A model generated the notes under the pieces. The model did not search any database. It was not told where the DNA came from and saw nothing but the letters and a program-made list of their open reading frames with translations. From Candidatus Acetothermia bacterium (GTDB taxonomy: Bacteria; Bipolaricaulota; Bipolaricaulia; UBA7950): a stretch of DNA of 37,711 nt. How positions within the stretch are numbered: position 1 is the first letter of the stretch; each line of letters begins with the position of its first letter. Positions 25,301 through 32,870 of the stretch are shown here, piece by piece. Made by a program: the position numbers and the translations under genes. The stretch is from assembly GCA_022684035.1 (NCBI GenBank), contig JAJHSB010000007.1:1-37711 (forward strand). Direction: 5' to 3'.

Positions 25301-25498
25301 GAAGCGCAATGGGGAGTTGCGCTCGGTTTTACTTACCACGTAGACGGATCCCTCACCGGAGTAACCGCCCGCTTATTCCGTGAATTTTATGATTGCATGC
25401 GGATTGGAGTTGAATATCGAGCAGGACAATTCTTGTTTTACGTCTCTATTCTCGCCTTTCCTGAAGCAGTTTTGCGTTACGCTCCGCCAATACGATAG
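22337..25498 (+). CDS. Fusion: LptF/LptG-type inner-membrane permease - internal signal peptide - OstA/LptD outer-membrane LPS assembly protein
   Basis: One uninterrupted 1053-residue frame. Residues 1-about 370 are a complete YjgP/YjgQ (LptF/G) permease: 'KLDRYLLQELAGPFFLAV' start, three helices, a periplasmic domain (about 100-280) and three more helices ending 'LIGLYLYLRL'. A basic tail and a hydrophobic stretch 'KLLLGLFIVTLSSSFLAVA' (378-396) follow, ending in AVA before Gly397: a textbook signal peptide with cleavage site. Residues 397-about 520 are OstA/LptA-like ('ITADRLTVAAEKEAIHAQGA'). The rest is LptD-like, with 'TTCDKC' and 'VRAFGLPIFWLPAYIRP', then barrel strands. LptF/G bring lipopolysaccharide out of the inner membrane; LptD inserts it in the outer membrane. 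I see no internal Shine-Dalgarno or ATG at the junction. The start is the ATG pair fitting LptF/G; an ATG at 22292 is upstream of the predicted transcript start. Confidence 0.88.
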   Translation: MMKKLDRYLLQELAGPFFLAVMGLAIFLVLNLIIALSGLMAGHGVGVLAMARLILRRLPDLMVVAFPMALLFAIFLGLGRLVHDREVMGMEAGGISRRRFLAPLFLAGLIVAIGNFFFHNWVAPHAEHAYQMEIRRIIFRGRLPHIRAHTFFTGPGETFFYGRSFDERDGTLSGILIHDMGGDLVPRKGDATMMVVTAETGRWIDDTWILFDGVIFGYDRQGRLVYTARFASIEIATGLASADFVLGAKSPSEMRLEELLARIEILRRAGLDITRLRVELHSRFAIPLTALIFALIGGPLCLIFSKRSRAMGVVISLLLVGFFQGTLLWAETMGRGGVISPAIAGWGPNLLFGLIGLYLYLRLDSLSHPIRWRGFQHKLLLGLFIVTLSSSFLAVAGEPVIEITADRLTVAAEKEAIHAQGAVTVKYGNTILHADEVRLNRIDGARWKFQAQGAVDLQIGEDFKLQSDQLFAFLRAKDEELITTAAEAEQLRGQTIFTNAQGEEHILNFTGHHALIRFDNAGEVEAIELTRGTATTCDKCMVPIRDQPFAIDMGRMIIYPDRLIVAFDITVRAFGLPIFWLPAYIRPLDEILESPLFPATGTHPLRGWFLKWNLPFFIDQFNHGTILIDFYSRFTEIGAGAIFHYQFFGQRGRIRFYHFPARVGDARTEISIDNIWTIVPEFELAKRADFTQIGAQRHLTFAVLTATTFHDWRIDLRSERTEKEEDGVIKIIERIPEITIARTAFTLLPITITPGASIGRFRELRGIEEIGSGLRADGSLSFHLPSVLLWSSPGQDISFTSTAGVRISYYYADDLIFSREVVDLSANLTYRQSGIRSEITHRYRRVVGRSPFEFDRIDKRHHITANLRIGMESPLQLTIAGGYNLGIGQIDPLSFNINYRFGAGSVTLKGVYNIPFARLDRLTLTGDWRREKVHLSFTVPYNVARGIFDTSLLRFATGNESGEISLSLKYDLNTMHLISTTLSTELIWEAQWGVALGFTYHVDGSLTGVTARLFREFYDCMRIGVEYRAGQFLFYVSILAFPEAVLRYAPPIR

Positions 25499-25566
25499 AG
25501 AAACGAGGAATGAAAATCAGGTAATGGGTGATGAGTTTAGGAAATTTGAGAACAAGGATCAAGTTA

Positions 25567-25609
25567 AGAGGTTCGGGAAAAGTTCGTAGTTTGTGGTTTG
25601 AAACCAGAG
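25567..25609 (+). repeat. Dispersed repeat family E, copy 4
   Basis: GAGGTTCGGGAAAAGTTCGT followed by AGTTTGTGGTTTGAAACCAGAG. The first part matches 357-407 (minus) and the second matches 15191-15210. Confidence 0.55.
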
Positions 25610-25687
25610 TTTATCATTGCACATCCTCACAGCAATCTTCTTTGTAAAAGGAGATCTTCTTACCCGTTGACCGCTGATTGCTGACTA

Positions 25688-25716
25688 TTGACTCTTGACA
25701 CAATTTAGAGTATAAC
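25688..25716 (+). promoter_or_regulatory. Sigma-70-type promoter for the coiled-coil gene
   Basis: TTGACT (25688-25693), 17-nt spacer, TATAAC (25711-25716): five of six matches in each box. It gives a leader of about 95 nt before the gene at 25817. Confidence 0.7.
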
Positions 25717-25816
25717 TTGCGTAATTTCTTGCTTGGGGTAAATTTAGGGAGATACCGGTTCTTTGATCTGCCGTTAAATCTCTTTAAGTTAAAACATAAC
25801 AGAAAAAGGGGGAAAA

Positions 25817-26512
25817 ATGAATAAACAGATCGCTATTCCAGTTATTCTGGTTCTATCAATAGGGGCTCTTTTGACCGGATCTTTGTTGCTAAGGGAACAC
25901 AACAAGTTAACGGACGCTCAGGCAGTGATAGGTGTCATGAGAGAAAGTCTTTTCTCGTTAGAAACTGTTCTTACAGAGGAGACCAGCATGCGAAAGCTCG
26001 CCGAGGCAGCGTTAGCAGAGGAGACCAGCAAACGACAGCTCGCTGAGGCAAAGATAATCACCCTGACACAGACTATCTCCGGTTTAAGACAGACTATCTC
26101 CGGTTTAAAAGAGAATGTCGCTACTTTGGAAATAACTTTGGCAGAAGAGACTAGCAGGCGAAAGCTCGCCGAGGCAGAGGTTGCTACTTTGGGCATTGCG
26201 TTAGCAGAAGAGACCAGCAGGCGAAAGCTCGCTGAGGCAAAGATAATCACCCTGACACAGACTATCTCCGGTTTAAAAGAGAATGTCGCTACTTTGGAAA
26301 TAACTCTGGCAGAAGAGACTAGCAGGCGAAAGCTCGCTGAGGCAAAGATAATCACCCTGACACAGACTATTGCTACTTTGGAAACAACTCTGGCAGAAAA
26401 GACCAACATGCGAAAGCTCGACGAGGCAAAGATAATTACCCTAACGCAAACTATTTCCAGTTTGGAAGAAATTGTTTCAGCAATGAGGTGGGTGATGCCG
26501 CATTCGCATTAA
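25817..26512 (+). CDS. Membrane-anchored coiled-coil repeat protein
   Basis: A 231-residue protein not assignable to a family. Residues 5-25 are a hydrophobic N-terminal anchor without a lipobox Cys. The rest is predicted to be almost entirely helical coiled coil built from six copies of a 13-residue unit L(A/T)E(E/K)T(S/N)xR(K/Q)L(A/D)EA. Most are separated by 'KIITLTQTISGL' or 'ATLEITLAEE' spacers. The repeats are also nearly identical as DNA, so copy number probably changes by recombination. GGGGGAAAA precedes the ATG. It lies 69 nt before the S9 peptidase on the same strand and may share its transcript. A structural or envelope-spacer role is only a guess. Confidence 0.8.
   Translation: MNKQIAIPVILVLSIGALLTGSLLLREHNKLTDAQAVIGVMRESLFSLETVLTEETSMRKLAEAALAEETSKRQLAEAKIITLTQTISGLRQTISGLKENVATLEITLAEETSRRKLAEAEVATLGIALAEETSRRKLAEAKIITLTQTISGLKENVATLEITLAEETSRRKLAEAKIITLTQTIATLETTLAEKTNMRKLDEAKIITLTQTISSLEEIVSAMRWVMPHSH
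25974..26440 (+). repeat. In-frame DNA repeats within the coiled-coil gene
   Basis: The block AAGATAATCACCCTGACACA-GACTATCTCCGGTTTA occurs from 26051 and from 26240, and its first half again from 26345. GCAGAAGAGACTAGCAGGCG occurs at 26141 and 26309, with one change at 26205. The first block has an extra 21-bp internal duplication (AGACAGACTATCTCCGGTTTA). All keep the reading frame. Confidence 0.85.
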
Positions 26513-26581
26513 CAAATGGCACGTGCAGGCGGTCCCAAACCTATAGTTACAGCAACTAATCCGATTATTAAGGAGGAAAAG

Positions 26582-28534
26582 ATGGCCAATAACCAGATTA
26601 CTTCACTCATCCCGCGTGAAGTACTTTTCGGTAATCCAGATAAGGCGTTGGCAACACTCAGCCCTGATGGAAGCAGAATCAGCTATCTTGCACCAGTAAA
26701 CGGTGTATTGAATGTTTGGGTAGGACCGGCTGATGATCCGACCGCAGCCCAGCCGGTCACCGCCGACAGAGATCGCGGCATTCTTTTCTATGGGTGGGCC
26801 TATACGAACGATCACATCCTCTATATCCAAGATAAGGACGGCGATGAAAATTGGCATCTGTACAGTGTTGATCTGAACACCAATCAGACCAAGGATCTCA
26901 CTCCGATCGAGGGAGTTCAGGCACAGATCCGGCAAGTCAGCCATAAGTCACCGCAGAAGATCATCGTCGGCTTAAACGATCGCAACCCTCAGTTTCACGA
27001 CCTTTATCTAATCAATATTACAACTGGAGAGCGCCGGTTAATCCAGCGCAACGATCGCTTTATCGGATTTGTCACCGACGATGATTACAACATCCGCTTT
27101 GCCATGCGGATGACTCCGGACGGTGGAAGCGAGATCCTAAAGCCGACAGGAGACGATAGTTGGGAGCTGTTTAGCACGATTGCGATGGAGGATCTGCTCA
27201 CTACAACACCGGTCGGGTTTGACAAGACCGGCAAACTCTTATATATGATCGATAGTCGTGATCGCAACACCGCGGCGCTGACTGTGATCGATCTTAAAAC
27301 TGGTGGGCAAACCTTACTCGCCGAAGATTCCCAGGCTGATGTCAGCGGCGTAATGGTTCATCCGCTTAAGAAGACTGTGCAGGCGGTCTCCTTCACACGT
27401 GAGCGTAAGCGATGGCAGATCCTTGATGATTCTATAACCGCAGATATGGCAACGCTGCGTAAAATAGCAGACGGTGATATCGAGGTGATCAGCCGTACCC
27501 TCGATGATCGTCACTGGATCGTCGCCTATGAGATGGATAACGGGCCGATCCGCTATTACCACTACCAGCGCCCTAAAAAGAAAGCACAGTTCCTGTTCAC
27601 CAACCGCAAGGCGCTCGAAGGACTGCCGCTCGCTGCGATGCACCCTGTAACGATCAAATCGCGTGACGGGCTTGATCTTGTCAGTTACTATACCTTGCCG
27701 GCAGCCTTTGTCAATGCACCTCAACCTGATGCTCCCCTGCCGATGGTACTGCTGGTTCACGGCGGCCCATGGGGCCGTGACACCTGGGGCTACGATCCAT
27801 TGCATCAGATGCTTGCCAATCGTGGTTATGCTGTGTTGAGCGTCAACTTCCGCGGCTCTACCGGGTTCGGCAAAGCGTTCATCAATGCCGGCAACTACGA
27901 ATGGGCCGCGAAGATGCACGATGATTTAGTTGATGTAGTCAAGTGGGCGATCGATAAAGGAATCGCTGATCCAGAGAGAGTGGCGATCATGGGTGGAAGC
28001 TACGGCGGCTACGCCACGCTGGTTGGAATGACATTCACCCCTGATCTCTTCGCCTGCGGAGTGGACATCGTCGGCCCGTCAAACTTGGTAACGCTCCTTG
28101 AATCGATCCCACCATACTGGCAGCCGCAGATTGATTTGTTTGCCACCCGCGTCGGTGATCACCGCACTGAAGAGGGACGTGCATTCCTGACTGAGCGTTC
28201 ACCGCTAACGCATGTCGATCGGATCAAGCGTCCGCTGCTGATCGGGCAAGGTGCCAACGATCCGCGTGTTAAGCAGGCCGAATCGGACCAGATAGTGCAA
28301 TCGATGCAAGAGAAAGAGATACCAGTAACATACGCCCTATATTCCGATGAAGGGCATGGATTCGCCCGCCCGGAGAATAGGCTGTCGTTCTATGCTGTTA
28401 CTGAAGCGTTCCTTGCCGCACATTTAGGCGGAAGATGCGAACCGATTGGCAATGCTTTCGTTGGTTCAACGATCGCCGTACCGAGCGGGGCAGAGCAGAT
28501 ACCCGGACTCTCCGTGTTCCTGTCGCGCGATTAG
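26582..28534 (+). CDS. S9-family prolyl oligopeptidase / acylaminoacyl peptidase-like
   Basis: A 650-residue serine peptidase of family S9, expected to cleave short peptides. The N-terminal two-thirds form a beta-propeller with 'LSPDGSRISYLAPVNGVLNVWVG' typical of S9C. The C-terminal alpha/beta hydrolase domain carries 'HGGPWGRDTWGYDP' (oxyanion region), 'GGSYGGYA' with Ser473, Asp560 in 'GQGANDPRV' and His592 in 'DEGHGF', a complete triad. No signal peptide: probably cytoplasmic. The start has AAGGAGG seven nt before the ATG; a longer frame from 26516 contains this Shine-Dalgarno inside it and is rejected. A strong terminator follows. Confidence 0.95.
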   Translation: MANNQITSLIPREVLFGNPDKALATLSPDGSRISYLAPVNGVLNVWVGPADDPTAAQPVTADRDRGILFYGWAYTNDHILYIQDKDGDENWHLYSVDLNTNQTKDLTPIEGVQAQIRQVSHKSPQKIIVGLNDRNPQFHDLYLINITTGERRLIQRNDRFIGFVTDDDYNIRFAMRMTPDGGSEILKPTGDDSWELFSTIAMEDLLTTTPVGFDKTGKLLYMIDSRDRNTAALTVIDLKTGGQTLLAEDSQADVSGVMVHPLKKTVQAVSFTRERKRWQILDDSITADMATLRKIADGDIEVISRTLDDRHWIVAYEMDNGPIRYYHYQRPKKKAQFLFTNRKALEGLPLAAMHPVTIKSRDGLDLVSYYTLPAAFVNAPQPDAPLPMVLLVHGGPWGRDTWGYDPLHQMLANRGYAVLSVNFRGSTGFGKAFINAGNYEWAAKMHDDLVDVVKWAIDKGIADPERVAIMGGSYGGYATLVGMTFTPDLFACGVDIVGPSNLVTLLESIPPYWQPQIDLFATRVGDHRTEEGRAFLTERSPLTHVDRIKRPLLIGQGANDPRVKQAESDQIVQSMQEKEIPVTYALYSDEGHGFARPENRLSFYAVTEAFLAAHLGGRCEPIGNAFVGSTIAVPSGAEQIPGLSVFLSRD

Positions 28535-28563
28535 AAGATACAGCGATTACTGATATCTAATAA

Positions 28564-28592
28564 CGGCGGGCTTTTAAGCCCGCCGTCTCTTT
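28564..28592 (+). terminator. Rho-independent terminator after the S9 peptidase gene
   Basis: CGGCGGGCT-TTTA-AGCCCGCCG, a perfect 9-bp GC-rich stem (28564-28585) followed by TCTCTTT. Confidence 0.8.
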
Positions 28593-28685
28593 GAGATACG
28601 ATATTACTAACTGCGATAGGACATCCATGATCCATCATCGACCACAGTTAATACCAATCGAGTCAAAACTAAGGAGGATATAAAA

Positions 28686-29180
28686 ATGCGTGAAATCTCA
28701 GCAATTGAAGCATGGAAACAGAAATATCCGGAAAGTATCGTCCTGGCAAGCTCAGTTGATGCTGCCGGTCTTCCAAATATTATCTCTTTAGGTTGGAGTA
28801 TGTGTACTTCATTTATTCCACCGATGGTGGCAATCTCGATCGGGAAGACTCGCTATAGTCACAAACTGATTTCAGAGGGGAAGGAATTCGTCTTTGCCTA
28901 CCCCGGTGAAGATATGGAAAAAGAGGTGCTTTATTGCGGCACCCATTCCGGGCAGGATGTCAACAAGTTCAAAGAACTGGGGCTGATAGCTATACCTGCT
29001 AAGAGAGTGCGCCCTCCGCTGATCGATAGATGTATTGTCAATATGGAGTGCAAAGTTGTTGGTCAACTCGATACTGGCGATCATACTATCTTTGTGGGGG
29101 AGATTGTAGCCTCTTATATATCAGATGAGAAAAAGAGACGTTTGTACAACCTGGGAAATGAAAAATTCGGCGGGCTGTAA
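28686..29180 (+). CDS. Flavin reductase family protein (FMN-binding split barrel)
   Basis: A 164-residue protein with the flavin-reductase-like split-barrel fold: 'PNIISLGWSMCTSFIPPMVAISIGKTRYSHKLI' is the typical FMN-binding start, 'EFVFAYPGEDMEKEVLYCGTHSGQDVNKF' the middle, and 'CKVVGQLDTGDHTIFVGEIVA' the C-terminal strands. These proteins use or supply reduced flavin, or serve as flavin-bound reductases. AAGGAGG lies eight nt before the ATG. It is 112 nt upstream of tryptophanase on the same strand with a hairpin between. No flavin-dependent monooxygenase partner is visible. Confidence 0.9.
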   Translation: MREISAIEAWKQKYPESIVLASSVDAAGLPNIISLGWSMCTSFIPPMVAISIGKTRYSHKLISEGKEFVFAYPGEDMEKEVLYCGTHSGQDVNKFKELGLIAIPAKRVRPPLIDRCIVNMECKVVGQLDTGDHTIFVGEIVASYISDEKKRRLYNLGNEKFGGL

Positions 29181-29222
29181 GATTCAGAGACTCTCCTAAT
29201 ACGCTGTTTATGAGACTAATCA

Positions 29223-29250
29223 TGGCTTCTTCCCGAGACGGAAGAGGCCA
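29223..29250 (+). promoter_or_regulatory. Stable hairpin in the tryptophanase leader
   Basis: TGGCTTCTTCC (29223-29233), loop CGAGAC, GGAAGAGGCCA (29240-29250): an 11-bp stem with one G-U pair. No T-run follows, so it is not a simple terminator. It ends about 27 nt before the tnaA Shine-Dalgarno and could affect RNA processing or translation. Confidence 0.55.
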
Positions 29251-29292
29251 GAGAAGGAGATATCAATCACAATTACTAAGGAGACGATGTAA

Positions 29293-30681
29293 ATGACGAA
29301 GCGTTGCTTTAAACCATACAAAATTAAAGTTATCGAGCCGATAAAGATTCTATCACGGAAAGACCGGGAAGAACGGATCCGTGCTGCGGGTTATAACGTA
29401 TTTAATCTGCAAGCAGACGATATTTACATTGATCTACTCACTGATTCAGGCACCAGCGCAATGAGTCAAGCGCAGTGGTCAGCACTGATGTCCGGCGATG
29501 AGTCATACGCCGGCAGCCGGAGTTTTGCTCAGTTTGAGACTGCAGTGCGTGATATATTCGGCTTTAACTACATATTACCGACCCATCAGGGCCGCGCAGC
29601 AGAGAATATTCTCTTCTCATCACTTGTCAAACCAGGCGATATAGTTCCAAACAATATGCACTTTGATACTACACGTGCCAATATCCTTGCCAACGGCGGA
29701 GAGCCGGTCGATTTGGTCATCGATGAGGCGTTCGATCCCTATTTTGATCATCCATTCAAAGGGATGATCGACATCAACAAGTTGACAGCGCTAATTGCTG
29801 AGCAGGGTGTCTCGCGTATTCCATTGATTATGCTTACGATCACTAATAATAGTGGCGGTGGTCAACCGGTTTCTCTCGCCAATATCCGAGCCGTAAGCGC
29901 GGTAGCGCGACAACATAAGATTCCATTCTTCATTGATGCCTGCCGCTTTGCCGAGAATATTCTATTTATCCACGAACGCGAAGCAGGCTATGCAGAAAAA
30001 AAACCGATTGAAATCGCACGTGAGATATTTGCACTTGCTGATGGTGTGACAATGAGCGCTAAGAAGGATGGTTTAGCGAATATCGGCGGGTTCTTGGCAA
30101 TGAACTCTAAATCACTCTTTGAGCGAACACGGGAAAAACTTATATTGATAGAAGGATTTCCCACTTACGGCGGCCTTGCCGGCCGGGACCTATCAGTCAT
30201 TGCTCAGGGATTATACGAAGTGCTCGATATTCATTATCTACGAGATAGAGTCAGCCAAACGCGTTTCTTAGGCGAACGCCTCAAAGAGAGTGGAATACCG
30301 ATCATGGAACCGATCGGTGGCCATGCAGTATATATTGATGCCAAGGCTTTTTTACCTAATTTTCCCCAATCGCAATTTCCTGCGCTGGCGATCACAATTG
30401 AATTATATAAAGAAGGTGGAATACGCGCTGTGGAAGTGGGAAGCGTGATGTTCGCGCATCAAGACCAATCAGGTAAAGAGATCTACCCTGCACTTGAGTT
30501 GGTGCGATTAGCAATACCACGTCGCGTCTACACTGAATATCATTTGGAAGAAGTCGCAACAGCAGCAAAAGCAATTGCAGCGCGCAAAGGCGATATTACA
30601 GGCTATCAAATCATTGCAGGAGAAGGACCGTTGCGTCACTTCTTCGCTCGCTTTGCACCGTGTGGTAGTCGCCGATCTTAG
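29293..30681 (+). CDS. tnaA: Tryptophanase (beta-eliminating lyase, PLP-dependent)
   Basis: A 462-residue PLP enzyme of the tryptophanase/tyrosine phenol-lyase family, full length. Tryptophanase splits tryptophan to indole, pyruvate and ammonia. Visible hallmarks are '[14 protein letters not shown]', '[10 protein letters not shown]', '[10 protein letters not shown]', '[16 protein letters not shown]' and '[14 protein letters not shown]' with the PLP lysine at 258. I prefer tryptophanase over tyrosine phenol-lyase because the active-site position that is Thr124 in the latter is Asp125 here ('HFDTTR'), as in E. coli TnaA, and the position of Arg381 is Val382 ('RAVEVGS'). AAGGAG precedes the ATG. 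It suggests amino-acid fermentation and indole production. I see no tnaB transporter or TnaC-like Trp peptide. Confidence 0.9.
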   Translation: MTKRCFKPYKIKVIEPIKILSRKDREERIRAAGYNVFNLQADDIYIDLLTDSGTSAMSQAQWSALMSGDESYAGSRSFAQFETAVRDIFGFNYILPTHQGRAAENILFSSLVKPGDIVPNNMHFDTTRANILANGGEPVDLVIDEAFDPYFDHPFKGMIDINKLTALIAEQGVSRIPLIMLTITNNSGGGQPVSLANIRAVSAVARQHKIPFFIDACRFAENILFIHEREAGYAEKKPIEIAREIFALADGVTMSAKKDGLANIGGFLAMNSKSLFERTREKLILIEGFPTYGGLAGRDLSVIAQGLYEVLDIHYLRDRVSQTRFLGERLKESGIPIMEPIGGHAVYIDAKAFLPNFPQSQFPALAITIELYKEGGIRAVEVGSVMFAHQDQSGKEIYPALELVRLAIPRRVYTEYHLEEVATAAKAIAARKGDITGYQIIAGEGPLRHFFARFAPCGSRRS

Positions 30682-30822
30682 AAAATCACGCAGAACGGAA
30701 AGGTTTCAGTTTTAAGTGTTGGGTTTCAGAAAGAAGAAAATTCTGGATCTGAACTTTGGATTTATGGACTGATGACTCTCGACTTTCTTGACCTCTGTCC
30801 TCATCGCTGTTCGCAAAAGTCT

Positions 30823-30853
30823 TTGTCTAACAATACCTGTTACAGTCTATAAT
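30823..30853 (+). promoter_or_regulatory. Putative promoter of the transglycosylase gene, leaderless type
   Basis: A perfect -10 TATAAT at 30848-30853, with TTGTCT (30823-30828) 19 nt upstream as a poorer -35. The ATG starts only 7 nt after the -10 box and no Shine-Dalgarno lies in between. Confidence 0.5.
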
Positions 30854-30860
30854 ATAAGTT

Positions 30861-32870
30861 ATGAGAGAGGAATTTATCTATTTGATTTCCGGCTTGATCC
30901 TTCTCATTGCCGCATTCCTGTTTGCTGCTGCACCGGCTGATCCATTCACACAGGGATTAGAAGAACTTGCAGCTGGAAATCCGGCAGCAGCGATCAACAG
31001 TTTTCGGCGAGTGCGTACAGATCATCCTCTGATTGAGTATGTCTGGCTTTATCGGGCACAAGCTTATCTTCAGCGCAACGATCCTGCTCAGGCGATCGCA
31101 GTACTTGCCAATGTGAATATTCCGTTTGAAGCTGCTCTTCTGCGCGGCAAAGCTCATCTCCTACAGGGTAATCTATCTTTAGCCACAACGAATGCCCAAG
31201 AAGCTCTTCGTACTGCACTTTTACGTGAGGAACAAGAAGTAGCTCTATTTCTGCTCCTTGATATTGCAGAAAGAGCAGACGACCATCTGCAGCAGGTCAA
31301 GACCATCCTCCAATTGCTCGATATTATCTATATTCGGTTTATCGGCTATGGAGGACGAGTGTTGCATACTCATCTTGCAGCAGCAGTAGCATTTCTCGAT
31401 CCAGCAGATAACCGAGAACGGCAGGCACTACTTGATTATGGTCTCCACCTGGTCAGAGATGATCCAATAACTGCGCATCGTGTATTGAGCGATATTCTTC
31501 CGTTCCTTACAGGAGAGAATATGTATAAAGTTCTCTTCCAGCTTGCATTTATCGAGATGACCCATCTCCGAGACTACCGATCAGCGCAGCAGCGGTTCAA
31601 CGATTTAATCAGCGTTGGTCCACAAACCATGGTCGTTCGCAGCCGCTATTTCACTGCTCACAACTTCCTTAACCTCGGTCAAAGGCAGGAAGCGAAAAGA
31701 TTATTTAGGCAGATTATCACAACTGGAGATAGAGATTGGGCTCCATTGAGTCTCTACTGGCTCTTTCGTCTTTATTTAGGCCGCAATGTGATCGATGCCT
31801 GGGAATTACTCCGCGGAGCACAAAGAGATTTTACCCCCTCAGCGCACTATCATCGCAGTCTCTTCCGTCTCTTCTTCCATCATCTTGCTGCCGGCAACTA
31901 CACCGAGAGTCTACCAGTGATCAAGCTGCTGCTCTCTCTTCCACTGGGTCACCATGACCATCCGCGTGCCCTGTTTTGGCGCCATCGCCTAGGAGAGATT
32001 TTGGGAGATACGGCAGAGCGGTACCTGCAGCAACTCGGTCTTCTTTACCCGTTAAGTTACTATAGCCTCATTGCTCGCGAGCGAGGATATCTCAGCGGAC
32101 CACTCTTTATTCCGGACCGTCAACCAACAATCGATGCACTGCTGACTGAAGCAAGCGGGCGGCTTAAAGCAGATAATGAAGCGCAAGAAAAATTGTCACG
32201 CTTAATCCTTCTAATCAACTATCGCATCTGGCGACCGTCACTGCGCTATCTCGTATCACTTGCGCCTGTATTGGGAGATTATCTTTACCTACAGTTAAAA
32301 TCTCATCTATACGAAGTGAAAGGAGAGCTGCGGTTGGCGATCTCTTATGCAACGATCCTTGCTGAGATGCTACCTGACCCAATTATCACTCGGTCGCTCC
32401 TCACGCGGATCTATCCGCGCCATTATCAGTCGATAGTCCAACAAGCAGCAGCGCAGTTCAACACAGAAGAAGCATTGATCTTTGCAATTATTCGCCGCGA
32501 GAGCGCCTTCGAGACGATAGCCCTCTCCCGCTCTGATGCGCACGGGCTGATGCAGATCATCCCGACCACAGCAAATGATATCGCCCGTCGTCTTGCATTG
32601 GATGACTTTGAGCTGGTTGATCTATTTGATCCGCAAACGAATATTATCATGGGAACATCGTATATCATCCGCCAACTGACGCGGTTTGGAGATCTTCGGC
32701 TCGCGATTGCTGCCTACCACGGTGGATCAGGGAATTTGCGCCGCTGGTTGGATGCTCTGCCAAATGATGATATTGATCTGTTCATCGAATTGATCCCGAG
32801 AGAAAGCACACGTCTTTACGTTAAAGCCGTTTATCAAGCGTTATTGATCTATCGGGCGATTTATTTCTAA
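30861..32870 (+). CDS. slt: Soluble lytic murein transglycosylase (Slt70-like) with TPR-like superhelix
   Basis: A 669-residue periplasmic enzyme that cleaves peptidoglycan between MurNAc and GlcNAc, forming 1,6-anhydroMurNAc ends. A signal peptide (about 1-24, 'LILLIAAFLFAAA') is followed by a long helical TPR/U-like region (30-520). The C-terminal lysozyme-like SLT domain has the catalytic Glu547 in 'IIRRESAF', then 'GLMQIIPTTA', 'DPQTNIIMGTSYI' and 'AIAAYHGGSGN'. The acidic start 'MREEF' is odd for a signal peptide. A TTG at 30882 preceded by GAGAGG would remove it, so the exact start is uncertain. The stop codon overlaps the exoD stop on the other strand (convergent). Confidence 0.9.
   Translation: MREEFIYLISGLILLIAAFLFAAAPADPFTQGLEELAAGNPAAAINSFRRVRTDHPLIEYVWLYRAQAYLQRNDPAQAIAVLANVNIPFEAALLRGKAHLLQGNLSLATTNAQEALRTALLREEQEVALFLLLDIAERADDHLQQVKTILQLLDIIYIRFIGYGGRVLHTHLAAAVAFLDPADNRERQALLDYGLHLVRDDPITAHRVLSDILPFLTGENMYKVLFQLAFIEMTHLRDYRSAQQRFNDLISVGPQTMVVRSRYFTAHNFLNLGQRQEAKRLFRQIITTGDRDWAPLSLYWLFRLYLGRNVIDAWELLRGAQRDFTPSAHYHRSLFRLFFHHLAAGNYTESLPVIKLLLSLPLGHHDHPRALFWRHRLGEILGDTAERYLQQLGLLYPLSYYSLIARERGYLSGPLFIPDRQPTIDALLTEASGRLKADNEAQEKLSRLILLINYRIWRPSLRYLVSLAPVLGDYLYLQLKSHLYEVKGELRLAISYATILAEMLPDPIITRSLLTRIYPRHYQSIVQQAAAQFNTEEALIFAIIRRESAFETIALSRSDAHGLMQIIPTTANDIARRLALDDFELVDLFDPQTNIIMGTSYIIRQLTRFGDLRLAIAAYHGGSGNLRRWLDALPNDDIDLFIELIPRESTRLYVKAVYQALLIYRAIYF

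Larger units (their letters stand above)
25499..25816. other. 318-bp intergenic region
   Basis: No gene seen. It has dispersed repeat family E copy 4 (25567-25609), a stretch near 25660 resembling the text-like repeat TTACCCGTTGACCGCTGATT (compare 22195), and the promoter at 25688-25716. Confidence 0.7.

Noticed and set aside
25918-26409. Long minus-strand open frame opposite the coiled-coil gene
   Set aside because: It is the antisense shadow of the repeats (Ala/Ser/Val-rich), without a ribosome site or promoter.
25974-26440. Regularly spaced direct repeats that could suggest a CRISPR array
   Set aside because: The repeats and spacers are in one open frame with a Shine-Dalgarno, promoter and heptad-like protein pattern; spacers are themselves repeated.
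29293-30681. Tyrosine phenol-lyase as the identity of the PLP enzyme
   Set aside because: The position of its Thr124 is Asp125 and of its Arg381 is Val382, matching tryptophanase instead.
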